DNA from: JBFHFS01 sp041583495
Lineage (GTDB): Bacteria; Bacteroidota; Bacteroidia; Bacteroidales; Marinilabiliaceae
Direction: 5' to 3'
NCBI GenBank assembly: GCA_041583495.1
Contig: JBFHFS010000028.1
Span: forward strand, 1-64,000
DNA: 64,000 nucleotides
In this document: in pieces, positions 48,565 to 57,623 of the stretch
Layout: every line of letters begins with the position of its first letter
How positions within the stretch are numbered: the stretch's first letter is position 1
Position numbers and translations under genes: made by a program
Notes under the pieces: generated by a model
Told to the model about the DNA's origin: nothing
Databases searched by the model: none
The model's input: only the letters and a program-made list of their open reading frames with translations

Positions 48565-48732
48565 GAAAAACAAAATACATTTCGGACTAAAAGGTCCTTT
48601 TTTCTTTTGCCAACACGAAGGCTCCTAAAAAAAGGAAGATAAACCAGGGCCCTGAAACAAACAGGAAGGAACAAATGGGAAAGGAAGTGCCGCCCCTAAA
48701 CCACAAAAATGGTCAGATTCGATAAAAACCGG

Positions 48733-48740
48733 TAACTTTG
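48733..48740 (+). promoter_or_regulatory. -7 box TAACTTTG before the DUF493 gene
   Basis: Perfect box 16 bases before the ATG at 48757, the same sequence and spacing type as at 6262. Confidence 0.4.
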
Positions 48741-48756
48741 CACTCAAACAAGAATC

Positions 48757-49026
48757 ATGACCAACGATTATAATAAACTCCGGGAACTGTTGTCGAAGAA
48801 CAAAAAATGGCCCTTGTTGTACATGTTCAAATTTATCGTCCCCAATAAGGAAGGAAAAGTGGACCAGGTAGTGGCCCTGCTTCCCACAACAGGGGAGATA
48901 TCCTTTAAACACACAAAGAACCTCCGTCACGTCTCCATCACGTGTAAAGTCAAAATATCCGAAGCGGATGAGATAATAGACATAACACAAAAAGCCTCGG
49001 GAATAGAAGGGGTGATATCCCTATAG
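48757..49026 (+). CDS. DUF493 (YbeD-like) protein
   Basis: 89 residues with the ACT-like DUF493 pattern: YMFKFIVPNKEGKVDQV, then TTGEISFKHTKNLRHVSIT with the strand-helix order of the family. The biochemical role is not established. Length matches relatives. Confidence 0.8.
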   Translation: MTNDYNKLRELLSKNKKWPLLYMFKFIVPNKEGKVDQVVALLPTTGEISFKHTKNLRHVSITCKVKISEADEIIDITQKASGIEGVISL

Positions 49027-49380
49027 ATCCCTTTTGTGCTCCCGGCATTTTAATTACCCCTGGTACCCGGTTTCAAATCACCCGATCACATCCGGCCTGT
49101 TACCCCAAAGGGTCCCGGGGGCATGGATAGTCAGAAGAAGATAAACAACCGGAGTGTTTCCGGGAAAGAAACCCTTCTAACACAGTCAGGCGGAAAGTAA
49201 ATGCAGCAAAAAGGGACCCTGGCATCCATAAAAGGCCCGGAATCCCCCTGTTTTAGTCCACTTATCAGATCGCCAAACCCCTTTTGTACCATAACCCCGG
49301 GAAGATGACCATGGACCATAATCAAATCCTCCCTGGCAGGCATCACAAGTAAGATCAGGAAGGCGAACAGACCCTGAGGC
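49027..49380. other. Intergenic region after DUF493
   Basis: 354 bases between convergent genes. A minus-strand frame from inside ettA runs to 49131 but is out of frame with ettA and has no start of its own. No clear terminator. Confidence 0.5.
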
Positions 49381-51066
49381 CTATTTCTCCAGTCGGCGAT
49401 ATTTAATCCGATGAGGACCGGTATCTCCCAACCGGCGTTTTTTATTCTCCTCGTAATCGGTATAGCCCCCTTCGAAATAATAAACCGATGAGTTTCCCTC
49501 GAAAGCCAGGATATGGGTGGCCACTCTATCGAGGAACCACCGGTCGTGCGAAATAATGACGGCGCAACCGGCAAAATCATCCAACCCCTCTTCCAGTGCC
49601 CGCAGAGTATTCACATCAATATCGTTGGTTGGTTCATCGAGGAGCAACACATTGGCCTCTTCCTTAAGGGTGAGCGCCAGGTGCAGGCGGTTTCGCTCTC
49701 CTCCTGAAAGAATACCACACTTCTTTTCCTGATCGGCACCGGAGAAATTAAACCGGCCCAGATAGGCCCGTGCATTGATCTCTTTTCCGCCCATTCGGAT
49801 AAGTTCCATCCCCCCGGACACAACTTCGTAAACCGATTTTAAAGGATCAATTCCGGCGTGTGTCTGATCCACATAACCGGTTTTAACCGTTTCGCCTACT
49901 TCAAAAACGCCTGAATCCACTTGTTCCTGCCCCATGATCATTCTAAAGAGGGTGGTTTTCCCGGCCCCATTGGGACCGATCACCCCCACGATACCATTTC
50001 GGGGAAGCTTAAAATTCAGGTCCTCGAAAAGTAAGCGGTCGTCAAATGCCTTAGCTACTTCGTGAGCCTCAATCACCTTTTCGCCCAGACGCGGTCCATT
50101 GGGAATAAATATCTCCAGCTTTTCTTCTTTTTCTTTAACCCCTTCCTGCATTAGATTCTCATAAGCAGAAAGACGGGCTTTCGATTTGGCCTGCCGCGCC
50201 TTGGGGCTCATCCTCACCCACTCAAGCTCTCGCTCCAGCGTTTTGCGACGTTTAGAGGCATGCTTCTCTTCGGTCTCCATCCGTTTGGTTTTCTGCTCCA
50301 GCCACCCGGTATAATTGCCTTTCCAGGGGATGCCTTCACCACGATCGAGCTCCAGTATCCAGCCGGCCACGTTGTCCAGAAAATAGCGGTCGTGCGTAAT
50401 AGAAATAACCGTTCCCTTATATTCTTTCAAAAACACTTCCAGCCACTGAATAGATTCTGCATCCAGGTGGTTGGTTGGCTCATCGAGCAACAAAATATCG
50501 GGCTGTTTCAGCAGCAAACGGCACAAGGCAACCCGTCGTTTTTCGCCCCCCGAAAGTGTGGCAACGATCTGATCTTCGGGCGGACACCGCAAAGCATCCA
50601 TGGCACGATCCAATCTTGAATCCAGGTTCCAGGCATCATGCTGGTCTATTTGCTCCTGGAGCTTAGCCTGCTCGTCCATCAAGGCTTCCATCTTGTCGGG
50701 ATCTTCCAGTACTTCGGGTTCGCCAAACTTGAGATTTACTGCCTCATAGGCCTTTAATACATCCACAATCTCTTTCACACCCTCTTCAACCACCTGCTTA
50801 ACGGTTTTGCTGTGGTCCAGATGGGGTTCCTGCTCCAGGTAACCCACTGAGTAACCCGGTGAGAATACCACCTCTCCCATGTACTCCTTCTCCTCACCCG
50901 CAATAATTCTTAGAAGGGTTGACTTACCCGATCCATTCAATCCGATGATACCAATCTTGGCCCCGTAGAAAAAAGAGAGGTAGATATTGTTAAGTACTTT
51001 TTTTTGCGGAGGAAACACCTTGCTTACCCCCACCATGCTAAAAATAATCTTCTTATCGTCTGCCAT
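49381..51066 (-). CDS. ettA: Energy-dependent translational throttle protein EttA (ABC-F)
   Basis: 561 residues from the ATG at 51066 (MADDKKIIFSMVGVSK), the usual EttA start; the frame is open to 51117. Two ABC domains with Walker A GLNGSGKST and GPNGAGKTT, two LSGGE signatures, DEPTNHLDAES and DEPTNDIDVNT, and the arm and P-site linker between. Binds the ribosomal E site and gates elongation by ATP/ADP ratio. Confidence 0.94.
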   Translation of the reverse strand: MADDKKIIFSMVGVSKVFPPQKKVLNNIYLSFFYGAKIGIIGLNGSGKSTLLRIIAGEEKEYMGEVVFSPGYSVGYLEQEPHLDHSKTVKQVVEEGVKEIVDVLKAYEAVNLKFGEPEVLEDPDKMEALMDEQAKLQEQIDQHDAWNLDSRLDRAMDALRCPPEDQIVATLSGGEKRRVALCRLLLKQPDILLLDEPTNHLDAESIQWLEVFLKEYKGTVISITHDRYFLDNVAGWILELDRGEGIPWKGNYTGWLEQKTKRMETEEKHASKRRKTLERELEWVRMSPKARQAKSKARLSAYENLMQEGVKEKEEKLEIFIPNGPRLGEKVIEAHEVAKAFDDRLLFEDLNFKLPRNGIVGVIGPNGAGKTTLFRMIMGQEQVDSGVFEVGETVKTGYVDQTHAGIDPLKSVYEVVSGGMELIRMGGKEINARAYLGRFNFSGADQEKKCGILSGGERNRLHLALTLKEEANVLLLDEPTNDIDVNTLRALEEGLDDFAGCAVIISHDRWFLDRVATHILAFEGNSSVYYFEGGYTDYEENKKRRLGDTGPHRIKYRRLEK

Positions 51067-51158
51067 ATTTTTTTTAGTTATATTATTTTGATCCGGGAAA
51101 CCCTCTGGAGCTGACACTCAAAACCGAGAACCAGAGCCCCAAAACAGTCCCCACCCTT

Positions 51159-52007
51159 TTACCTTATTCGTTTCAGGTCCTTTAGTTGAAAAGCATCATC
51201 CGAGGCCTTTCTGACCATGTCGTATTCGAAGTAATAAAAAACAGGATCGGCCGCTCCTATCAGTATTTTATAAACCCTGGCTTTGAGTCTTGTTTTCTCT
51301 GGCCCCACTTTATGCAAAAATACCACATCCCTTTCTTTTTCAGCAATAGCCCGGGCTATTTTTTCGCGCGCCACAATTTTAAAGGGATGCGGATACACCT
51401 TGCGAATCTCCTCATAGGTATCAATCTCCGGAGCCAAATCTTCTTTAGTTAAATAAAGCGTTTTCCCTTTTAAATCGAATATGTTCTTATTGTAATATTT
51501 TAAACTGTTGTCTCCAATAAGCTCAGGGGAATCCATCATCAACTGCACATGGCTTTGAATAAACCGTAAAAAGGCTTCCAGTTTGTAGCTGTATCCATCG
51601 TCCTCGGTTCTCTCATAGGCCAGTGGCAATGAACATAAATCAGGCATATTCACCACAGAACCGCCCCTGCCCCCTCTTAACAGACTCAGAAAATTGTAGC
51701 TCGCTTCTGTGCGGTCTTTATTAAACGACGCCACTGTAACCATTAAAAAAGAGTAATGAGAGTCCCTGGCATATTGATTAAATTCGGAGCGCGAAATAAA
51801 TTCAAAGGGGGTGATCGACCAGCTATTATTCATGGCCTCCTTAATTCCGGCATTAAAATCACTCAAAAGATTGTTCTCAAGAACCACCAGCGTTTTACTT
51901 TTCAGAAAACCCTGATAATCGGAGAGACCAGGAAGATGTGCCTGACTAAAGAGTGTACTCACCATCAAACTTCCCAACACCCAACACAAAAACACTTTCT
52001 TTTTCAT
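51159..52007 (-). CDS. Uncharacterised secreted protein
   Basis: 282 residues from the ATG at 52007 (two codons after an alternative at 52013). Sec signal peptide (hydrophobic about 5-19, cleavage around LFSQ). No family recognised. The mature part alternates strands and helices, with SLPLAYERTEDDGYSYKLEA and FDLKGKTLYLTKEDLAPE; the latter resembles Bacteroidota proteins that parse a stored string or vector per cell. Lies 92 bases downstream of... the minus-strand start region and upstream of ettA, so it may share its transcript. Confidence 0.75.
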   Translation of the reverse strand: MKKKVFLCWVLGSLMVSTLFSQAHLPGLSDYQGFLKSKTLVVLENNLLSDFNAGIKEAMNNSWSITPFEFISRSEFNQYARDSHYSFLMVTVASFNKDRTEASYNFLSLLRGGRGGSVVNMPDLCSLPLAYERTEDDGYSYKLEAFLRFIQSHVQLMMDSPELIGDNSLKYYNKNIFDLKGKTLYLTKEDLAPEIDTYEEIRKVYPHPFKIVAREKIARAIAEKERDVVFLHKVGPEKTRLKARVYKILIGAADPVFYYFEYDMVRKASDDAFQLKDLKRIR

Positions 52008-52397
52008 CACCAATACTTTTTATCTCACTTTTTGGATCGGTCGCCCCGGATTCATTTTGCCAAAATAAGTTCCCTCTCATTCGGGCATCAATGCTTCACG
52101 AGCGTCATAACAAAGCCAATTTAACAAACCAAATGCGCAAAGCCTTTAGCATTTAACAAATCACTTTCACGAAGGTTATAAAACACCCCGACATTAATCC
52201 ATATTGTATGCCAAAATAAAACACAACGCTCCTACCAAGCCGGCAAAAGAAGTAAAAAAAAAGCATTGAAACAAAAAGCCACTTAGCACATAAAAAGATG
52301 ATAGGGCAACGGCCGACAACCGAATATTTTATATTATCTTTATCAACTCATCAAAATATATGTGCCATTCATCAAAATATTGCAAGGAAAAAAATCT
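52008..52397. other. Divergent intergenic region
   Basis: 390 AT-rich bases between the secreted protein and the hybrid kinase. A near-consensus TATCTTTA box lies at 52335-52342 on the plus strand. Nothing else stands out. Confidence 0.45.
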
Positions 52398-54140
52398 ATG
52401 ATAACAAAAATACTCAACAGAGTCATCAGCCAATTCATTCCTGAGTTGAACGGAAAAGCAGACATAGAGAGTAAAACCCTCCTGTTAAATCTCACCAACT
52501 TCCTGTTTTTCATTATCGTACTAACCGAAGGTATCCTCTCTCTGATTAGCGAGGATTTGGCACTGGCGGCACCCCTACTTCTCTTTTCAATATTCTTCGC
52601 CATCAACTTTTTCCTTCCGGTACATGACGATCAGGAAAAACGCTACACGCTATTTTTCCTGACCATGGCAATGCTCACCCTCTCATTCTTTATTGTCACG
52701 GGAGGCAACAGCGGCATGGGTGGCATTTGGTCCCTGTTCTTTCCTTTCTTCGCCTTGTCCATCACAGGCCGCAGAAATGGCAGCTATTGGACCCTGGGCT
52801 TATTGGGTGTTATGCTGGGCCACTTTATTATTTGGCAATCCCTCTTCCCCTGGATGAACACATACTCCCTCTCGCACCAGCTTCTTTTTTCAGGTGCATA
52901 CTGTGTGGCCTTCCTCCTGGCCTATGCCTTTCAGTTTATCCGTTCAGAAGTCTCCCTCGAAAAGGACCGGATGATATTGGAATCTGAAAATCAGAATAAA
53001 GCACAAGAGGGCCTGATCAATAAATTATCCTACCAAATCAGAACCCCCCTCAACAACATTACCGGAATTCTCGACATCATGGAAAACACCATCATGAACG
53101 AGGAACAACGCGACTATATCAACACCATTCACATTTCGACCAATAACCTTGTAAGCGTCGTAAATAATTTGGTCGTCACCTCCAAGTCGAACACCTTAAA
53201 CATGCAGGAGAGCTCGACCTTTAACCTCTACACGACACTAAACAACACGTTACGTCTTTTCTCAGGAGAAACCCCTAAAGTCAGGTTCAACTTATCCCTT
53301 TCGGCGGATATCCCCGGCACCCTCACGGGTAATTACATCAAAATCAAACAGATATTCCTGAATCTCATCAACAGCATCCTCCGCTACAACAAACAACCCA
53401 CCCGATACATCACCATCGAGGTTGAGCGACTGGCAGGGATGCCGGGGAAGGCAGAGCTTCTATTCAAACTAACCTCCAACATGTCCATCACCCCCCCCGA
53501 CAAGTCGGACGAGTCGGACGATGGCTTTTTCAATTATAAAGATGTCGACCGAATCAACAACAGCCGGATCATTCATCAACTGGACCTGGGTATTACCTTA
53601 AAGATTATCGAAGCCGATGGCCATTCCCTGACCATCTTCCCCGAAAAAGGCAAAACGGTATTCGAGTTTACAGAATCCTTTATCAGTGGCCCGGGCTCAT
53701 CACAACCATTGGACAACCCCAGCGAAAGGCGTGCTCCCGAGAGCTTCTCCAGACCCAGGGTTAACCTAAAAGATGCCAACATCCTTTTGGTGGAGGACAA
53801 CTTCAGCAATCAACAAATCATTATTCTTTACATTAAGAATGAGATCAAAAAAATTGACGTGGCCTTCAACGGAAAAGAAGCTCTTGAAAAGTTCGGATAT
53901 ACCAAATACGACCTCATATTGATGGATATTCAGATGCCCATTATGGACGGAATCAAAGCCACTCAAAAAATCAGGGAGATAGAGCAAAGCACCGGCACCC
54001 ACACGCCCATTATCGCGGTAACGGCCAACGCCTTCCCCGAGGACAAAGAACGATGTCTGGCAAGTGGCGCCGATGATTACATCAGCAAACCATTTCAGCC
54101 TGAAGAGTTACTCCACATGATACGAAAGAATCTCTTATAG
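52398..54140 (+). CDS. Membrane hybrid histidine kinase-like protein, degenerate kinase core
   Basis: 580 residues from the ATG at 52398 (a GTG at 52362 is also possible). About five transmembrane helices (about 26-182), a short coiled coil, a HisKA-like helix pair, an ATPase-like region and a C-terminal receiver. The H-box reads KLSYQIRTPLNN, with Tyr212 where active kinases have His (codon TAC). The N-box reads NLINSILRYN, with Ser where the second Asn belongs. No DTGIGI G1 box is present; instead there is an acidic KSDESDDGFF stretch. The receiver (about 458-580) is intact: VEDN, Asp510 in LMDIQMP, Lys564 in SKPF. It is probably a pseudokinase scaffold with a live receiver. Confidence 0.88.
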   Translation: MITKILNRVISQFIPELNGKADIESKTLLLNLTNFLFFIIVLTEGILSLISEDLALAAPLLLFSIFFAINFFLPVHDDQEKRYTLFFLTMAMLTLSFFIVTGGNSGMGGIWSLFFPFFALSITGRRNGSYWTLGLLGVMLGHFIIWQSLFPWMNTYSLSHQLLFSGAYCVAFLLAYAFQFIRSEVSLEKDRMILESENQNKAQEGLINKLSYQIRTPLNNITGILDIMENTIMNEEQRDYINTIHISTNNLVSVVNNLVVTSKSNTLNMQESSTFNLYTTLNNTLRLFSGETPKVRFNLSLSADIPGTLTGNYIKIKQIFLNLINSILRYNKQPTRYITIEVERLAGMPGKAELLFKLTSNMSITPPDKSDESDDGFFNYKDVDRINNSRIIHQLDLGITLKIIEADGHSLTIFPEKGKTVFEFTESFISGPGSSQPLDNPSERRAPESFSRPRVNLKDANILLVEDNFSNQQIIILYIKNEIKKIDVAFNGKEALEKFGYTKYDLILMDIQMPIMDGIKATQKIREIEQSTGTHTPIIAVTANAFPEDKERCLASGADDYISKPFQPEELLHMIRKNLL

Positions 54141-57100
54141 AGGCTTAAATCCCATCACCAGCACATCATCAACCTGCTCATTTTCCGTGCCCATCCACTC
54201 CTCCAGCTTTTGGTGCAAAATCGATTTCTGGTCGGCAAAGGCCAGGCGGTGAATGTTCAGCAAAAGCAACCGGAAACGCCTGTATTTAAACTTCTTAAGT
54301 TCAGGCCCACCAAACTGATCCGGAAATCCATCCGAGAACAGATAGACCACATCCCCTTCGTTGAGGGTGCCCTCTTGTTTGGAGAAGACGGGTGAAACAG
54401 AATCCTTAAGGAACCCCAGAGGGTAGCGGTCCCCTTTGAAGGTATGAATTTGATTGTCTCGTACCAGATAGAAGCCGCCCAAAGCACCCGCAAACTCAAA
54501 TGTCTGCTGCCCCCGATCGATGACCATCAGCGTGATATCCATGCCATCGTTCACCTGATTATTGCCCCCCTTGCTCTGCGATTGTTTATGAAGGGTATTT
54601 ATCAGATCTTCATTCATGGACTTTAAGATCTCATCGGGACTCTCCAGCCCCTGCACCTCAATGAGGTTCTTCAATAGGGCAATTCCAATAATCGACATAA
54701 ATGCACCCGGCACCCCATGCCCTGTGCAATCCACTGCTGCCACAAAAATTTTGTCGCCCCGCTGGTGAAACCAATAAAAGTCTCCGCTCACAATACTACG
54801 CGGCCGGAGGTAAACAAATGAAGAGGGAAACACGGTTCGCAATGACTCTTCGAGGGGAATCATGGCCGACTGAATCCGTTTGGCATAGTTAATACTGTCG
54901 GTAAGACTTTGGTTGATATGCGAAAGCGCTTCCCGCTGAGCCTCAATTTGCTGTTTATCCACCGTTTTCTCCTTAAGAGAACGGTTCATCTTTTTATAGT
55001 GCCGTACCCGGTAGTTGATAAGCACCTGAACAACAAAGATGATGAGGAGGGCGTAAAAAGCATAGGCGTAATTCGACATCCACAAGGGGGGCGTTACGAT
55101 TACATGCATCTCGAGCGGCTCGTTATTCCAGGTAAAATCATTGTTCGAGGCCATGACCTTAAGAACATACTCATCCGGCAACAAGTTGGAGAATATAATC
55201 TTATTTTCGCGGGTAACCGGACGCCAATCTTCATCGTAACCCTCCAGAAATACCTTATATCGGTTTTTCGTGGGATAGGTAAATTCCAATGCAGCGAAAT
55301 TCACCTCCAGTGCCATATTTGCCCGATATTTGAAGGTGACGGTATCTTTGGTGCCAAATAGCTCCTCTACTCGTTCTCCTTTTTTGAAAATGGCCAGATC
55401 TGTAATGACCATTTTGGGCTGATTCAGGTTGTAGTTGATAGAATCGGGGTGCGCCCAGCAAAGCCCTTCGGCTCCACCAAAGAACAAGGTGCCATCCCTA
55501 TCCTTAAAAACACTTCCCTGGTTGAACACAAAACCGGGTAATCCGTCGAAGGTATCGAAATTAAAAACCACCCCTCCGGAATTTATGCAAGCCACGCCCT
55601 TGTTTGTTCCTACCCAGGCCCGATGAGACTCGTCGGCGACTACCGAGTTGATCATATCGTTGGGCAGATTCTTATTCCCCCTCATAAACAAAGCGGTATC
55701 ACTGCCCGAAGGAATCACCCAAAGGCCCGATCTGGTTCCGGCAAGCAAACCACCCGTGCCGTCGCAGCTCAAGGAGAGCACTTGAATGGTGTTTGGAGTG
55801 GCCCCCCCAAACTCAAACTGAATTTGGCGAAACTCCCGGGAGAGGGGATCAAAAACAGCGATCCCATGATCCGTCCCAATCCACAGATACCCGCGGTTGT
55901 CAAGCTGCAGGGCATTAACCCGGTTCGAGGAAGGGCCACCACCCATCCCTTCATCGAGGAAGAAGCTGTTAATTCCTTCCTGACTGTACTCGTATAATCC
56001 AAACTGGGTGCCTATCCACAGGCTGCCTGCCGAATCATTAGCCAGCGCAAAAACCTCATTGTCACTCAACAGGGTTTCAATCTCTGAATTATCCTGGTAA
56101 TGAAACTCCACGAACTCATTCAATGGCGGAATAAAATAGTAAAGCCCGCTATTGGTCCCGGCCCATAATCGTCCGGTAAAGTCTTCGAACAATACATTCA
56201 CCGCATCGTTGTCGGCATAATACCTTTGCGAATTGATAATGTAATGCTCCGGCCGATGCGCAGAAGAGCGGTACCGGTAAATGCCCCTATTGAGAGTACC
56301 CAACCAAAGTTGCTCCTTTTGGTCCCGAAACACCGCCTGGAAGTTTACCGACTCCAGCTGATCGGGCGAAAAATGGTCGCGCGTCAGCGATTTAAACTTA
56401 GGCGGAGTCAGATCCAGCTTCAGGAGCCCGTTAAAGCGGGTGCCTATCCAGATAATCCCCGACTCATCCTGTATCAGCGTGGTAACATGGTGAGGAACCA
56501 GTATCCGGGAATCCTTTCTAATCAATTGATGCACCAGAAGGGATCTGTCAAAAACTTCGAGCCCTTTATGGGTACCCAGATAAATTTCACCATTGCTGAG
56601 CTCCAACATATCGTTGACCGTCCCTCTCATGTCATGCGAATAGGCCGAGGGTGGGATCTCGATGGCCAACGGCTTTTGAAGATCAAACAATTTCAGGCCC
56701 GAAGGGGAAGCCCCCAGGTAACGGTCAACCGATAAATAAAGAAGTTCCTGAACGGGTTCCCGCCCCGAAAGAACGCTCTCTCCCTTAAACGGGAAACGGG
56801 CAAACTGCCGGGTAGCGGTATTGAACCGGTTAAGCCCATCGCGCGTACCCAACAAAACAGAGGTGTCCGACTCGAGAAAAAGGGGATAGTGGTGCGATTG
56901 CGCCAGGTTAAAAACATTGAGATAGTGCCCATAACTCTTAAAAACCGATGATTCATCATCGAAAAGAGAAAGATGCCCTTCGGTTTTGACCCAAAGCCGG
57001 TTGCGATTGTCAATCAAAAGACCATATACATTATTCCCGGGCAGGGAACCATGGTCATTTTCGTGGTGCAGATAAGTGGTAAACAGGCCCGACCTATAGT

Positions 57101-57446
57101 CCAGCTTACTCAATCCCCCATCCCGGGTCCCAATCCACAAATTATGATCCTTGTCCTGAGCAATTACCTGAATAAAGTTACCTGAGATAGAATGCGGGTC
57201 TTCGGGATTGTGCCGGTATACTTTGAACCCATATCCATCGTATCGGTTTAGCCCATCTTCAGTCCCCACCCAAAGAAAACCCTGATTATCCTGGAAAAGA
57301 GCAGTCACCGAATTACTGGAAAGTCCATCGGCTATGGTAAAGCCCGGTAAACCCAAAGCAGAATCCTTCCCCTGGGCCCTGACGCTCAAAGACCATAAGA
57401 AAACAAACAATGCACAAATAAATAGTAATTTCCTCAATTGCTTCAC
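54135..57446 (-). CDS. Two-component-type propeller sensor with SpoIIE phosphatase output
   Basis: 1,103 residues. Sec signal or anchor (ending SVRAQ), two seven-bladed propellers of Reg_prop repeats (about 35-690, many LWIGTxxGL motifs), Y_Y_Y domain (about 700-785, FLEGYDEDWRPV), transmembrane helix (about 792-811), coiled coil, and a SpoIIE/PP2C-type Ser/Thr phosphatase (about 851-1103). Metal-binding Asp889 (SGDFYW), Asp906 (DCTGHGVPGA), Asp1039 (FSDG) and Asp1093-1094 are present. It resembles the sensor half of hybrid two-component systems, but ends in a phosphatase rather than a kinase. Its 3' end overlaps the pseudokinase gene by six bases. Confidence 0.9.
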   Translation of the reverse strand: MKQLRKLLFICALFVFLWSLSVRAQGKDSALGLPGFTIADGLSSNSVTALFQDNQGFLWVGTEDGLNRYDGYGFKVYRHNPEDPHSISGNFIQVIAQDKDHNLWIGTRDGGLSKLDYRSGLFTTYLHHENDHGSLPGNNVYGLLIDNRNRLWVKTEGHLSLFDDESSVFKSYGHYLNVFNLAQSHHYPLFLESDTSVLLGTRDGLNRFNTATRQFARFPFKGESVLSGREPVQELLYLSVDRYLGASPSGLKLFDLQKPLAIEIPPSAYSHDMRGTVNDMLELSNGEIYLGTHKGLEVFDRSLLVHQLIRKDSRILVPHHVTTLIQDESGIIWIGTRFNGLLKLDLTPPKFKSLTRDHFSPDQLESVNFQAVFRDQKEQLWLGTLNRGIYRYRSSAHRPEHYIINSQRYYADNDAVNVLFEDFTGRLWAGTNSGLYYFIPPLNEFVEFHYQDNSEIETLLSDNEVFALANDSAGSLWIGTQFGLYEYSQEGINSFFLDEGMGGGPSSNRVNALQLDNRGYLWIGTDHGIAVFDPLSREFRQIQFEFGGATPNTIQVLSLSCDGTGGLLAGTRSGLWVIPSGSDTALFMRGNKNLPNDMINSVVADESHRAWVGTNKGVACINSGGVVFNFDTFDGLPGFVFNQGSVFKDRDGTLFFGGAEGLCWAHPDSINYNLNQPKMVITDLAIFKKGERVEELFGTKDTVTFKYRANMALEVNFAALEFTYPTKNRYKVFLEGYDEDWRPVTRENKIIFSNLLPDEYVLKVMASNNDFTWNNEPLEMHVIVTPPLWMSNYAYAFYALLIIFVVQVLINYRVRHYKKMNRSLKEKTVDKQQIEAQREALSHINQSLTDSINYAKRIQSAMIPLEESLRTVFPSSFVYLRPRSIVSGDFYWFHQRGDKIFVAAVDCTGHGVPGAFMSIIGIALLKNLIEVQGLESPDEILKSMNEDLINTLHKQSQSKGGNNQVNDGMDITLMVIDRGQQTFEFAGALGGFYLVRDNQIHTFKGDRYPLGFLKDSVSPVFSKQEGTLNEGDVVYLFSDGFPDQFGGPELKKFKYRRFRLLLLNIHRLAFADQKSILHQKLEEWMGTENEQVDDVLVMGFKPL

Positions 57447-57534
57447 AAATACCGGGTCAATAGTTCAATATATTTAGTCCTACGAAATTATAAAAAACGA
57501 TGGAATGGCAGCCCTACACCCAATTAAAAATTAA

Positions 57535-57562
57535 GGTCTGCCCCAAAAAAATGAGACAGACC
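57535..57562 (-). terminator. Possible terminator after citrate synthase
   Basis: GGTCTG/CAGACC arms with a 16-base loop; on the minus strand followed by TTAATTTTT. Lies between citrate synthase and the sensor gene. Confidence 0.4.
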
Positions 57563-57623
57563 CTGCGGTCCTGCAAATTGTGCCGATCGATTACGACCAT
57601 AGAAATCAGCCAATCAACGTTTT

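Noticed and set aside
49131..49580. 149-codon minus-strand frame overlapping the end of ettA
   Set aside because: Starts inside ettA in another frame; the part beyond ettA has no own start and no recognisable domain.
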